Shown piece after piece: positions 46,304 to 55,107 of a DNA stretch of 64,000 bases; position 1 is the first letter of the stretch; each line of letters starts with the position of its first letter. A program made the position numbers and the translations under genes. Origin of the DNA: Sphingobacteriia bacterium. Lineage in GTDB: Bacteria; Bacteroidota; Bacteroidia; Chitinophagales; Chitinophagaceae. The stretch covers positions 372,001 to 436,000 of the forward strand of contig JAFKLS010000016.1 in NCBI GenBank assembly GCA_017304675.1, in the 5' to 3' direction. The notes beneath the pieces were generated by a model that did not search any database, was not told the origin of the DNA, and worked only from the letters and a program-made list of their open reading frames with translations.

Positions 46304-49300
46304 ATGTTAAGATGGATTAGAAAAATGTGGCCCGATAAAATCAGGTACCAACTTATTTTGGGCATATCGCTGGTGCAGTTAATTGTCATGTCAATTTTGG
46401 TATCAGATATTATCAGCAGGCAAAAGACTTTTTTACGTTCTTATTCCAAATCACAGGCAGTAAGTTTGGCCAATGTTTTTGCAATTAACTCAGGCCCTCT
46501 CATAAGAAACCACGATACTGCGGGATTGCGGAGGCTGGCCGCATCTTATAACAATTTTGCACACCTTCAATATGTAATGATCTTATCAACAGACGGAACC
46601 GTATTGGCCCATAGCAACAACAGGGAGGCTGGTTATCGACCAAAAGACATTATCGGCAAAAAATTAAATATCTCCGCATCGCATGTTCAAACTTTACAGG
46701 ATGAATACGATACTCTGGATGTAGCAGCACCTATTAAAGAAGAGAGCAAAACCATAGGCTGGGCAAGAGTTGGAGTTGAACAAAGCTTTATTTTTAAAGA
46801 CCTCGATAAAATTTACCGCAACGGCGTACTGTATATAATCGTAGCACTTCTGTTAGGCTCCCTTGTTGCCATTGTTATTGCATTTAAGCTCAGTAAAGAA
46901 CTACAACGATTGATTGGCATTGCCAATGCTATCAGAAGCGGACAACGTGGTAAATATTCAACCTTTTTTAAAACATATGAAGTGTCTGTTTTATCAGATG
47001 CTATTCAGAAAATGCTGGACGAGATCATTTCAAAAGAAAAGATGGCCAGTAAAATAATGGAAACCATGCCGGTTGGCGTATGGATAACAGATAAAGAGGG
47101 AACCATACTGTCTGGTAATACTGAAGCAAAAAATATCTGGAAAGGGGCAAAATTTGTGGGCATAGAAGATTATGGTGTTTACAAAGCCTGGTTTGTGAAT
47201 ACCGGAAAACTTGTGGAAACCCATGAATGGAGTACTGCCATAACCATCAGTGAAAAAAAGGCTGTATTGAACCAGGAAATAGAAATAGAATGTTTCGATA
47301 GGAGCAGGAAAATTATTTTAAACTCTTCTATGCCTTTGCTGGATGATCATGGAGAATTGGAAGGTGCTGTTATTATTAATATAGATGTAACCGACAGAAG
47401 GCGAACGGAAAAAGATCTTATCTATTATAAGTATGCACTGGATCAGTCTTCCATAGTGGCCATTACAGACGAACACGGAATTATTCAATATGTAAATGAG
47501 TATTTCTGTAAAATATCGCAATATGCATATCACGAATTAATAGGCCGGGATCATCGTATTATCAATTCAGGCTATCATCCCAAAGCTTTCTTTCATGAGT
47601 TATGGAGTACCATCGGCAAGGGGCATATTTGGCGGGGAGAAGTTAAAAACAAAGCTAAAGACGGCAGCTGTTTCTGGGTTGATACCACCATAGTGCCTTT
47701 TATGAATGAACGCCACAAACCTTATCAATATGTTGTACTCAGAACAGATATCACCGATAAGAAGCTGGCAGAAGAAAGGCTTATAAAGATGAATCATGAT
47801 ATTAACGAACGGGTAAAAGAATTAAGATGCCTGTATCGTTTGTCTGAACTGGCGAATAATCCGGCTATTGCTATGGATGTGCTTTTACAGGAAAGTGTTC
47901 GCATGATACCAAATTCTTACCAGCATTCGAAAGAAGCGTGTACCAGGATATATTTCAGTGGCAAAGTATTTGAGTCCGATAATTTTTTTGAATCTCATTG
48001 GAAACAGGAATCTTATATTAAAATAAAGGAGGCCGTAATTGGAAAAGTGGAAGTATATTATATACAGGAAATGCCATTAGAAGATGAAGGGCCATATTTG
48101 GCAGAAGAAAGAATGCTTATTAATACGGTAGCAGAAATATTGGGAAGTGCTGCCGAAAAGAAAAAAAATGAACAGGAAGTATTAAGATTAAACAGGCTGT
48201 ATCAGTTTATCAGTGAAATAAACGAACGAATGTTGAAGGTTGATACTGTGGAAGAAGTATATAATGAAGCATGCCGTATTGCTTATGAATACGGAAAATG
48301 TTGTATGGCCTGGATAGGTGTATACGATACTTCAAAAGATAAAGTAATTCCGGTGGCATGGGCAGGTTATAATGATGATTATTTAACCAATATTAATATC
48401 TCACCATCTAATCCCGTAACCAATAGAGGGCCTGTGGGCAGGGTATTTAATACAGAGAACTATTATTGTTGCAATGATATAGAGAATGACCCCGATATGC
48501 TTTTCTGGAGAAACGAAGCCTTAAAACACAATTACCGTTCTGTAATATCATTACCCATAAAAGTTGATGATGAGCTGGTATCGGTATACACTTTATATAT
48601 GTCTGAGCCTTTTTTCTTTAATGCAACAGAAGTGAGGTTATTGGAAGAAGTAACGGAGAATATTGCCTATGTGTTAGATAAAATAAGAATAAGGGGCCTT
48701 CAAAAGCAGGCAGAAATAGAGTTACAGAGAAGTGAAGAGAAATTCAGAAGCCTCATTGAGCAAAGCTTGGTAGGTGTGTACATTTTGCAGGAAAACACAT
48801 TTGTATATGTAAACCCCGGCTTCGAAAAATTAACAGGCTATACGAGAGACGAATTGTTATCTGATGTTAAGTTTGAATCGCTGGTTCATCCGGATGACCG
48901 GTCCATGGTATTATCAAACTATACGAACAGGTTAGAAGGAAATGCACCTGTTGATCAATATTCATTCAAAGGCATTAGAAAAGATGGATCAATAGTAATT
49001 GTGGAAGTATATGTTTCAAGAATCATTTACAACAATCAGCAATCAGCCATAGGCACCGTAGTAGATATCACCGATAAAATTGAAGAAGAACTACGCCTGG
49101 GGCAGGCGGTAATAGATGCGCAAGAAAAAGAGAGGGTGCAAATAGGAATGGAATTGCATGATAATGTACAGCAGTTAATGTCTGCATCCCTTATTAATCT
49201 TGGGTTTGTTAGAAAATATTTTCATGCCGACAATAAAAAAGCATTAGACAACCTGGAAAATGTGCGGAAACATCTTTTTGAAGCACATGCAGAACTCAGG

Positions 49301-49729
49301 CGATTGTCTCATCAGTTGGCTCCGTCAATGGATGAGCATGAAACTTCTTTAAGAGATAAAATTGAATACCTTATCAATACGCTTGATAAAACAAAACAAT
49401 TAGAAGTAGTGATTGATATTGATGATCAGGGGCAGGAAATATCCACCGTAGCTCAGCTTAGTATTTACAGAATGTTACAGGAACAGATGAATAATATTAC
49501 CAAATATGCAGCAGCAAACAGGGTAATTATTCGTGTTACTATTCACGAACGAAGATGGATTCGCCTTATTATTAAGGACGATGGACAGGGCTTTGATACG
49601 ACAACAAAAAGAGAAGGTATTGGTTTGGAAAACATTAAACGAAGGGCCCAGTTGTTAGGTGGCGAGGCCAGGGTTATTTCATCTCCCGGTAACGGATGCG
49701 AAATCAATGCATTAATCCATAACGGTTAA
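46304..49729 (+). CDS. Multi-sensor hybrid-free histidine kinase (sCache, PAS, GAF, HisKA_3)
   Basis: This 1141-residue membrane kinase has two membrane segments (about 17-33 and 175-197) enclosing an sCache-like periplasmic sensor, then a HAMP-like linker. The cytoplasmic part has PAS domains at about 235-350 and 375-490, a helical linker, a GAF domain at about 635-785, a third PAS at about 800-920, and a HisKA_3/HATPase core with phosphoacceptor H952 in QIGMELHDNVQQ and the ATP-binding motifs DDGQGFD and GIGLENIKRRAQLLGG. This NarX/DesK-type core normally partners a LuxR-type regulator. None is next to it, so it is an orphan. Confidence 0.88.
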   Translation: MLRWIRKMWPDKIRYQLILGISLVQLIVMSILVSDIISRQKTFLRSYSKSQAVSLANVFAINSGPLIRNHDTAGLRRLAASYNNFAHLQYVMILSTDGTVLAHSNNREAGYRPKDIIGKKLNISASHVQTLQDEYDTLDVAAPIKEESKTIGWARVGVEQSFIFKDLDKIYRNGVLYIIVALLLGSLVAIVIAFKLSKELQRLIGIANAIRSGQRGKYSTFFKTYEVSVLSDAIQKMLDEIISKEKMASKIMETMPVGVWITDKEGTILSGNTEAKNIWKGAKFVGIEDYGVYKAWFVNTGKLVETHEWSTAITISEKKAVLNQEIEIECFDRSRKIILNSSMPLLDDHGELEGAVIINIDVTDRRRTEKDLIYYKYALDQSSIVAITDEHGIIQYVNEYFCKISQYAYHELIGRDHRIINSGYHPKAFFHELWSTIGKGHIWRGEVKNKAKDGSCFWVDTTIVPFMNERHKPYQYVVLRTDITDKKLAEERLIKMNHDINERVKELRCLYRLSELANNPAIAMDVLLQESVRMIPNSYQHSKEACTRIYFSGKVFESDNFFESHWKQESYIKIKEAVIGKVEVYYIQEMPLEDEGPYLAEERMLINTVAEILGSAAEKKKNEQEVLRLNRLYQFISEINERMLKVDTVEEVYNEACRIAYEYGKCCMAWIGVYDTSKDKVIPVAWAGYNDDYLTNINISPSNPVTNRGPVGRVFNTENYYCCNDIENDPDMLFWRNEALKHNYRSVISLPIKVDDELVSVYTLYMSEPFFFNATEVRLLEEVTENIAYVLDKIRIRGLQKQAEIELQRSEEKFRSLIEQSLVGVYILQENTFVYVNPGFEKLTGYTRDELLSDVKFESLVHPDDRSMVLSNYTNRLEGNAPVDQYSFKGIRKDGSIVIVEVYVSRIIYNNQQSAIGTVVDITDKIEEELRLGQAVIDAQEKERVQIGMELHDNVQQLMSASLINLGFVRKYFHADNKKALDNLENVRKHLFEAHAELRRLSHQLAPSMDEHETSLRDKIEYLINTLDKTKQLEVVIDIDDQGQEISTVAQLSIYRMLQEQMNNITKYAAANRVIIRVTIHERRWIRLIIKDDGQGFDTTTKREGIGLENIKRRAQLLGGEARVISSPGNGCEINALIHNG

Positions 49730-49792
49730 TATTGGATAGCATTTGTTACCATTATATAAACGCATACAGGCTGAATAAGTTGTAGCCAGGAT

Positions 49793-49827
49793 AAAAGCCC
49801 GTAAGACCTGAGCCTTGTGGGCTTTTT
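49793..49827 (+). terminator. Terminator after the histidine kinase gene
   Basis: AAAAGCCC (49793-49800) pairs with GGGCTTTT (49819-49826) with an 18-nt loop, ending in a T run. Confidence 0.6.
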
Positions 49828-49971
49828 AAATTTTTCACGCGTATCGGCACAATATCATCGTATTTACCAGTATCAGTTGTTATGCTTATCCGTTCAAGAG
49901 GGTAGCGTGCAGGGATAGAATTTTTAATTTATCATGTATAGGTCTACGGACCTTTTTTCATGGACCAGTTT

Positions 49972-50002
49972 AAAAATAAAACCCTTGTTTATCAAGGGTT
50001 TT
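49972..50002 (-). terminator. Terminator of tRNA-Ser (minus strand)
   Basis: A 10-bp perfect stem AAAACCCTTG/CAAGGGTTTT (49978-49987 with 49993-50002) with TTTAT loop. The bases AAAAAT at 49972-49977 give a T-rich tail on the minus strand. Confidence 0.8.
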
Positions 50003-50014
50003 GGGAGTCTAAAG

Positions 50015-50099
50015 CGGAGAGAGAGGGATTCGAACCCCCGGACCTGTTACAGTCAACGGTTTTCAAGACCGCCGCATTCGACCGCTCTGCCATCTCTCC
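50015..50099 (-). tRNA. tRNA-Ser (anticodon UGA)
   Basis: The reverse complement folds as a class II tRNA of 85 nt. The acceptor stem is GGAGAGA/TCTCTCC with discriminator G, the anticodon stem-loop is CGGTCTTGAAAACCG with anticodon TGA, a long variable arm follows, and the T arm holds GGTTCGAATCC. The 3' CCA is not encoded. It decodes UCA and probably other UCN codons. A plus-strand ORF across it is an artefact. Confidence 0.95.
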
Positions 50100-50205
50100 G
50101 GGTGCAAAATAAAAGTCTGAATCAATATCTTCCAAATAAAAAAGGAATTTGACGTTTTATTTTTCTTATTTGTTTCGTATTTTTCTACTACTCAAAAGAT
50201 TTTTT

Positions 50206-50640
50206 ATGAAGAAAGTAGCACACATTCTTTCAAGAAAAGGAACGAACATTATTGCAGTAAATATTCATTCAACCGTATTGGAAACCATACAGGTAATGGC
50301 AGAAAAGAATATCGGCTCTGTAGTAGTAAAAGAGAACAACAAGTATGTGGGCCTGGTAACAGAAAGGGATTATGCAAGAAAGGTAATCCTTTTGGGAAAA
50401 TCTTCCGGCGAAACAACAGTAGAAGAGATTATGAGTACTGGTTTGCCCAGAATTACACCGGAATCATCTATAGAGACCTGCATGCATATTATGAGCGATA
50501 ACAATATACGTTATTTGCCTGTATTTGACATACACGATGAACTTTGTGGTATTATTTCAATCCTCGATGTTATTAATGAAGCTATTCATTTTCATAAAGA
50601 AACCATAGAGCAACTTCATAATTACATACAATCTGCCTGA
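50206..50640 (+). CDS. CBS-domain pair protein
   Basis: This 144-residue protein consists of two CBS domains: the first with TNIIAVNIHSTVLETIQVMAEKNIGSVVVKENNKYVGLVTERDYARKVI, the second with IMSTGLPRITPESSIETCMHIMSDNNIRYLPVFDIHDELCGIISILDVI. CBS pairs usually bind adenine nucleotides and sense energy state. The partner is not known; no channel or enzyme domain is fused. I chose the ATG at 50206 (MKKVAHILSRKG), since the 19 preceding in-frame residues are hydrophobic noise from an AT-rich leader. Confidence 0.85.
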   Translation: MKKVAHILSRKGTNIIAVNIHSTVLETIQVMAEKNIGSVVVKENNKYVGLVTERDYARKVILLGKSSGETTVEEIMSTGLPRITPESSIETCMHIMSDNNIRYLPVFDIHDELCGIISILDVINEAIHFHKETIEQLHNYIQSA

Positions 50641-50685
50641 TGAACGGTTCCGGCCTCAGCGGTTTTGATTGTATATTTGTGCTTC

Positions 50686-52545
50686 ATGCGCCACTTAAAA
50701 GTTTTAAATAAATATTTCTGGAAATACCGAACCCGCTTCTTGTTAGGGATTGTCTTTATTGTCCTGTCAAATTATTTTCGCATCCTCTCTCCGCAGGTAT
50801 CAGGGTTTGTAGTAGACAAAGTGGAGCAGTTTATTCAATTGCAAAACCACCTTCCCCTTCAACCCAACGAACACCAAAAAAATTATGATGTGTCTGTTAA
50901 GCTCTTTATAAAAGAGGTAAACGAACACCATTTAAATTTTGCAAACATCATCGTTTTAAGTGCGGCCACATTGTTGCTGTTAGCCCTCTGTAGCGGTTTT
51001 TTTATGTTCTTAATGCGGCAAACCGTTATTGTAATGAGCCGTTACATTGAGTACGATCAGAAGAATGAAATATTTAAGCACTACCAACAACTCGATACCG
51101 GTTTTTTTAAAACACACAGTACCGGCGATCTGATGAACCGGATTGCAGAAGATGTAAGCAGGGTTAGAATGTATGTAGGCCCTGCATTGATGTATTTTAT
51201 TAACCTTGCCGCTACAATTGGGTTTAGCCTTTTTTTTATGATCAGGGAAAACTGGCGGCTCACGATGTATGTGCTGGCACCCTTACCGGTACTCGCTCTT
51301 ACCATATATATGGTAAATACGGTTATTAATAAAAAGAGTGAAAAAATACAGGCTTTATTATCAGATCTTACTTCTACTGCACAAGAATCTTATTCAGGCA
51401 TACGGGTAATTAAATCTTTTGTTCAGGAAAAAGCAATGCTGGGGTTCTTTACCAGGAACAGTGAAGCATACAAAAAGAATGCTATTGGCCTGGCTAAAGT
51501 GGAAGCAATTTATTTCCCTTCAATGTCATTACTTATTGGCTTAAGCACCATATTAACCATTGCTATCGGAAGCTGGTATGTAATACATAAGGAGCACAAT
51601 GTAACTGCCGGAACCATTACTGAATTTGTAATATATATTAATATGCTTACGTTTCCCGTAAGCGCCATCGGATGGACTGCCAGTATGATTCAGCGGGCAG
51701 CTGCCTCTCAAAAAAGGATTAATGAATTCTTATTAACAAAACCGCAAATAACAGATACTTTGGGAGCAAAGCCGGTAGTGTTAAATGGAGCCATTCAATT
51801 TGTAAACGTTTCTTTCACTTATCAAAATACAGGTATTAAAGCTTTAAAAAACCTTAGTTTACATATTAAACAAGGAGAAAAAGTACTGATAATGGGGAAA
51901 ACAGGCAGCGGTAAATCAACTCTTGTGCAGTTGTTGTTGCGTATGTTTGATGTAGGAGAAGGCTTAATAACTATTGGGGGGCACAATATTAAAAATGTAC
52001 AATTACAATCGCTTCGCAGGCAAATCAGTTATGTGCCTCAAGATGTTTTCCTTTTCAGCGATACGGTGCAAAACAATATTGCATTTAGCCAGGAAGAAAC
52101 AATTGCTTTTGAGGAAATAGAAAACGCAGCAAAATTTGCCAGTATACACAATGAAATAGAGCAATTTGCGCAACAATACCAAACGGTAATAGGAGAGCGG
52201 GGCGTTACCCTGAGTGGCGGACAAAAACAACGTATATCCATAGCCCGGGCTTTACTTAAAAAACCTGAGATCATTGTGTTTGATGATTGTTTAAGTGCCG
52301 TAGACGCAAAAACGGAAAACGAAATAGCCTCTAACCTGTACAGGTATTTAGAACATAAAACATCTATCATCATATCGCACAGGATATTTTCCTCTTTCCG
52401 GTTTGATAAGATATTTGTTTTAGAGGAAGGTGAGCTTTTAGAAGAAGGTACACACGAAGAGCTTTTGAACGCCAATGGTTTTTACGCAGAAATGTTCAGG
52501 CTGCAACTTTCCGGTAACAAAGAAGATTTACCTATAACAGCTTAA
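50686..52545 (+). CDS. ABC exporter, fused membrane and ATPase domains (MsbA-like)
   Basis: This 619-residue half-transporter has six membrane helices in the first 330 residues and a nucleotide-binding domain with Walker A GKTGSGKSTLVQLLLRMF, Q-loop SYVPQDVF, signature LSGGQKQRISIARALL, Walker B IIVFDDCLSAVD and the H-loop IIISHR. Such homodimers export lipids, peptides or drugs; the substrate is not predictable. A -7-like TATATTTG (50672-50679) sits just before the chosen ATG at 50686. The gap to the CBS gene is 45 nt. Confidence 0.9.
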   Translation: MRHLKVLNKYFWKYRTRFLLGIVFIVLSNYFRILSPQVSGFVVDKVEQFIQLQNHLPLQPNEHQKNYDVSVKLFIKEVNEHHLNFANIIVLSAATLLLLALCSGFFMFLMRQTVIVMSRYIEYDQKNEIFKHYQQLDTGFFKTHSTGDLMNRIAEDVSRVRMYVGPALMYFINLAATIGFSLFFMIRENWRLTMYVLAPLPVLALTIYMVNTVINKKSEKIQALLSDLTSTAQESYSGIRVIKSFVQEKAMLGFFTRNSEAYKKNAIGLAKVEAIYFPSMSLLIGLSTILTIAIGSWYVIHKEHNVTAGTITEFVIYINMLTFPVSAIGWTASMIQRAAASQKRINEFLLTKPQITDTLGAKPVVLNGAIQFVNVSFTYQNTGIKALKNLSLHIKQGEKVLIMGKTGSGKSTLVQLLLRMFDVGEGLITIGGHNIKNVQLQSLRRQISYVPQDVFLFSDTVQNNIAFSQEETIAFEEIENAAKFASIHNEIEQFAQQYQTVIGERGVTLSGGQKQRISIARALLKKPEIIVFDDCLSAVDAKTENEIASNLYRYLEHKTSIIISHRIFSSFRFDKIFVLEEGELLEEGTHEELLNANGFYAEMFRLQLSGNKEDLPITA

Positions 52546-52562
52546 AAAAGTTTTTCCCGAGT

Positions 52563-52592
52563 TTTGGTAATTCGCAAACAATACTATATTTG
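52563..52592 (+). promoter_or_regulatory. Promoter of the DUF3276 gene
   Basis: TTTG at 52563-52566 and TATATTTG at 52585-52592 with an 18-nt spacer. The -7 box overlaps the first in-frame TTG codon, which rules that codon out as the translation start. Confidence 0.65.
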
Positions 52593-52640
52593 CCCATCCT
52601 AAATTTCGATTCACACCAAAACTCATTAAAATCATTAAAA

Positions 52641-53081
52641 GTGGCTTACGAGAATAACGACAAGAAAATGGAAAGCGTTTATAGCAAACGTATCAGGGCA
52701 GGCAAAAGAAGAACTTACTTTTTCGATGTAAGAGCAACACGTGGTAACGATTATTATTTAACCATTACGGAAAGCCGCAAAAGATTTGATGACAATGGTT
52801 ACGACAGGCATAAAATCTTTTTATATAAAGAAGATTTTAATAAGTTTATTAAAGCTTTGGGTGAAGCAGTTGATTATGTTAAAACCGATTTGATGCCTGA
52901 TTTTGATTTTGATGCTTTTAATCATGAATATCCTGAAACTGATGGAGGAGTAGATACTGCACCTGAAGAAGCTGCCAGCACTCAGGAACCAATTGCAACT
53001 CCCCCCAATGTTTCAGTTACTCCTTCTCCCGCTTCTGCAACAGGAGATAATGGTGCAACCGAAGAGGTAGACAAATGGTAA
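52641..53081 (+). CDS. DUF3276 protein, PUR-alpha-like nucleic-acid-binding domain
   Basis: This 146-residue protein has the DUF3276 core MESVYSKRIRAGKRRTYFFDVRATRGNDYYLTITESRKRF, then HKIFLYKEDFNKFIKALGEAVDYVK, which forms a PUR repeat-like fold. An acidic Pro/Ala/Thr-rich tail of about 45 residues follows. Proteins of this kind (e.g. a Borrelia PUR-alpha homologue) bind single-stranded DNA or RNA; its role in Bacteroidota is not known to me. I chose the GTG at 52641; the ATG at 52668 is possible too. Confidence 0.82.
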   Translation: MAYENNDKKMESVYSKRIRAGKRRTYFFDVRATRGNDYYLTITESRKRFDDNGYDRHKIFLYKEDFNKFIKALGEAVDYVKTDLMPDFDFDAFNHEYPETDGGVDTAPEEAASTQEPIATPPNVSVTPSPASATGDNGATEEVDKW

Positions 53082-53107
53082 CCCCGAAAACAAATTGCTT
53101 ATAGAAG

Positions 53108-53136
53108 GCCGTTCAAAAAAATGAACGGCTTTTTTA
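53108..53136 (+). terminator. Terminator after the DUF3276 gene
   Basis: GCCGTTCA (53108-53115) pairs perfectly with TGAACGGC (53122-53129), loop AAAAAA, then seven T residues that reach into the stop codon of the converging plsC-like gene. Confidence 0.85.
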
Positions 53137-53880
53137 TTGCTGGTAAGTGGCGTAGTACGATTTCATAATATTAAACACTTCCTGCTTTAATGCTTGTACG
53201 GTTTTGTTGGCAGTACTAACAGGCTGTAGAAAATGGATCTCTAATTTTTTAGGTAATAAATAAAACGATTTATCAATGGGCATTGCCTTTTTGGTATTGA
53301 ATATTATAGCGGGGATAATATCTTTTTGGGCTTCTATAGCAAGTTTAAATGCACCATCGTAAAAGGTTTTAAGAGGCTCGGTGGTTCTGTTGCGGGTGCC
53401 TTCGGGGTATAAGCTCATGTGCATGCCCGCAGCAAGTACATTTTTCATTTCCTCAAAACTGCGCCTGCGGCTGGCATCGCTTTTCCTGTTCACCAGAACG
53501 GCCCCCTTCTTATAAAACCATCCAAACAAAGGGATCTTTGCAAACGAATCCTTTGCAATGGTTTTGTTAGGGCCGGGTATATATGGGCAGGAGAGAGGAA
53601 CATCCAGTAAAGCGTTATGGTTGCAGGTAACAATATAATTTTTATTGGGAAGGAAATGCTCACGCCCTTTTACCTTAATGGGGCAACCAATTATGGGCAA
53701 CCAGATATTCATCCATAACCTGGCAATCTTAATAAAAATATCCTGGCCTTTTATTCCCGGAATAAGGTAACAGCACATTGACGGAATAAAAATAATCAGG
53801 AAGGTAGCAACGAAACTTACAATACCCCATAACGCCCAAACCCGGGCAAATATTTCTTTAAAAAATTTCATATAATTCAT
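53134..53880 (-). CDS. 1-acyl-sn-glycerol-3-phosphate acyltransferase (PlsC-like)
   Basis: This 248-residue membrane-bound enzyme has a hydrophobic N-terminal segment (about 12-40) and the acyltransferase motifs: HX4D as H88-N-A-L-L-D93, the glycine/arginine block, and YPEGTRNR (158-165). It acylates lysophosphatidic acid to phosphatidic acid. Its start codon follows the ung stop codon with no bases between (TAAATG), so the two are one transcript. Confidence 0.87.
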   Translation of the reverse strand: MNYMKFFKEIFARVWALWGIVSFVATFLIIFIPSMCCYLIPGIKGQDIFIKIARLWMNIWLPIIGCPIKVKGREHFLPNKNYIVTCNHNALLDVPLSCPYIPGPNKTIAKDSFAKIPLFGWFYKKGAVLVNRKSDASRRRSFEEMKNVLAAGMHMSLYPEGTRNRTTEPLKTFYDGAFKLAIEAQKDIIPAIIFNTKKAMPIDKSFYLLPKKLEIHFLQPVSTANKTVQALKQEVFNIMKSYYATYQQ

Positions 53881-54552
53881 TTATAATTTCCAATCAATCG
53901 GGTCTGCACCTGATTTTATTAATAATTCGTTGGTTCTGCTAAAATGTTTGCAACCGAAAAAACCTTTATCGGCACTAAAAGGTGAAGGATGGGCCGCCTT
54001 TAAAACATAATGTTTTGTTTCATCAATCAACACCTGTTTTTCCTGGGCAAATCTGCCCCAAAGTAAAAACACAATTCCATTTTTTTCTTCTGAAATTTTG
54101 TGAATAACAGCATCTGTAAATTGCATCCATCCAATTTTTGAATGGCTGGCCGGCTCATTGGCTCTAACAGTAAGCGCAGCGTTCAATAAAAGAACACCCT
54201 GTTGTGCCCAGTGAGTAAGGTTGCCCGATGTGGGTGGCTCTAATCCTATGTCTGATTTAAGCTCTTTAAAAATATTCAATAGCGAAGGTGGAGGAGGTAC
54301 TCCTTCCGGAACACTGAAACTTAAGCCCATAGCCTGGTTAGGCCCATGATATGGATCTTGCCCAAGTAATACTACTTTTACTTTGTGAAAAGGGGTTTGC
54401 TCAAATGCATTAAATATTTTTGAACCGGCCGGATAAATAGTGGCGCCTGTGCTTCTTTCCGTTTTAAGATGTGTAACTATCTGAAGGAAATAGGGCTTAG
54501 AGAACTCTTGTTGTAAAACTGTTTTCCAGCTTGTTTCGATTTGAACATCCAT
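53881..54552 (-). CDS. ung: Uracil-DNA glycosylase, family 1
   Basis: This 223-residue enzyme has the family 1 motifs: the water-activating GQDPYHGPNQAMGLSFSVP (D66 is the catalytic Asp), GVLLLNAALTVR, WGRFAQEKQ, and the C-terminal HPSPFSADKGFFGCKHFSRTN with the catalytic His. It removes uracil from DNA. It is divergent from tRNA-Arg, whose promoter lies in the 55-nt gap. Confidence 0.95.
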   Translation of the reverse strand: MDVQIETSWKTVLQQEFSKPYFLQIVTHLKTERSTGATIYPAGSKIFNAFEQTPFHKVKVVLLGQDPYHGPNQAMGLSFSVPEGVPPPPSLLNIFKELKSDIGLEPPTSGNLTHWAQQGVLLLNAALTVRANEPASHSKIGWMQFTDAVIHKISEEKNGIVFLLWGRFAQEKQVLIDETKHYVLKAAHPSPFSADKGFFGCKHFSRTNELLIKSGADPIDWKL

Positions 54553-54561
54553 TAAAATTAG

Positions 54562-54593
54562 TTTGGTTGCAAACTAATAAAAATATACTTTTG
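54562..54593 (+). promoter_or_regulatory. Promoter of tRNA-Arg
   Basis: TTTG at 54562-54565 and TACTTTTG at 54586-54593 with a 20-nt spacer, 14 nt before the tRNA 5' end. Confidence 0.75.
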
Positions 54594-54607
54594 CTGCCCA
54601 TAAAAAT

Positions 54608-54681
54608 GGTCCGGTAGCTCAGCTGAATAGAGCAACAGCCTTCTAAGCTGTGGGTCACAGGTTTGAATCCTGTCCGGATCA
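54608..54681 (+). tRNA. tRNA-Arg (anticodon UCU)
   Basis: A 74-nt tRNA with acceptor stem GGTCCGG/CCGGATC (one G-U pair), discriminator A, anticodon loop CTTCTAA with TCT, and T arm with GGTTTGAATCC. CCA is not encoded. It reads AGA and AGG. A strong hairpin terminator follows. Confidence 0.95.
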
Positions 54682-54686
54682 CGAAG

Positions 54687-54715
54687 CCCCGGTTCATACC
54701 GGGGTTTTATTTTTC
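54687..54715 (+). terminator. Terminator of tRNA-Arg
   Basis: CCCCGGT (54687-54693) pairs with ACCGGGG (54698-54704) around TCAT, followed by TTTTATTTTT. Confidence 0.85.
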
Positions 54716-54918
54716 CCAACACTTTTGTTTACAGAATACTGTATCCATATAAAACTTATTGCTACATAAAAAGTAGTAGATTAAGCAATAGCTAATAAGT
54801 AAATATTTCTCTATACCCTACTTTATAGCACCAATTTGGTTACACCCGTTTCTATGCTAAACAGAACTTCCTGCATACATACTTGTACTACGAATTATTA
54901 GAGTGAGTGTTAAATTGA
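54716..54918. other. AT-rich intergenic stretch, nothing recognised
   Basis: About 200 nt between the tRNA-Arg terminator and the inverted repeat at 54919. I see no ORF with a convincing start, no tRNA and no consensus promoter in it. Confidence 0.4.
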
Positions 54919-54957
54919 AAATAAATTAGTCTATAAATTTTGTAGACTAATTTATTT
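54919..54957. repeat. 15-bp perfect inverted repeat, candidate operator
   Basis: AAATAAATTAGTCTA (54919-54933) and TAGACTAATTTATTT (54943-54957) are perfect inverted copies with a 9-nt centre. The centre contains the -33 element and the right arm occupies the -33/-7 spacer of the downstream promoter, so a protein bound here would block or direct transcription. Confidence 0.6.
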
Positions 54958-54969
54958 ACCATAACCTTG
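54939..54969 (+). promoter_or_regulatory. Promoter of the poly-Cys leader operon
   Basis: TTTG (54939-54942) and TAACCTTG (54962-54969; seven of eight match to TAnnTTTG) are 19 nt apart. The expected start near 54974 is about ten bases before the leader ATG. Confidence 0.6.
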
Positions 54970-54984
54970 CACCATTAATTATGA

Positions 54985-55044
54985 ATGATGTTTAATTCTT
55001 TTAAAAAATACAATTGCTGTTGTTGCGCTAAAGCACGAATGTGA
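54985..55044 (+). CDS. Putative 19-aa leader peptide with four consecutive cysteines
   Basis: The ORF reads MMFNSFKKYNCCCCAKARM and stops with TGA. It starts within about ten bases of the predicted transcript start and ends 63 nt before the next gene. Four Cys codons in a row (TGC TGT TGT TGC) are very unusual in a genome where Cys is rare. Poly-Cys short ORFs are known as cysteine-responsive attenuators in mycobacteria; classical amino-acid leader peptides work alike. This one lies ahead of an operon that also holds tRNA-Cys. The reading frame is seen directly; translation and control are inferred. A weak stem with a T6 tract (55032-55057) overlaps its end. Confidence 0.55.
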   Translation: MMFNSFKKYNCCCCAKARM

Positions 55045-55107
55045 TGCTCTATTTTTTCAGTTTTCCCTGTACGTTAACAATCTCCTTATTTTAAAAAATA
55101 ATCATCA

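Noticed and set aside
49934..50152. 72-codon plus-strand ORF with [19 protein letters not shown]
   Set aside because: It is the antisense translation of tRNA-Ser, a well-known annotation artefact; the tRNA folds perfectly.
52590..52640. Upstream start for the DUF3276 gene
   Set aside because: The TTG overlaps the -7 box, so it would lie before the transcript start.
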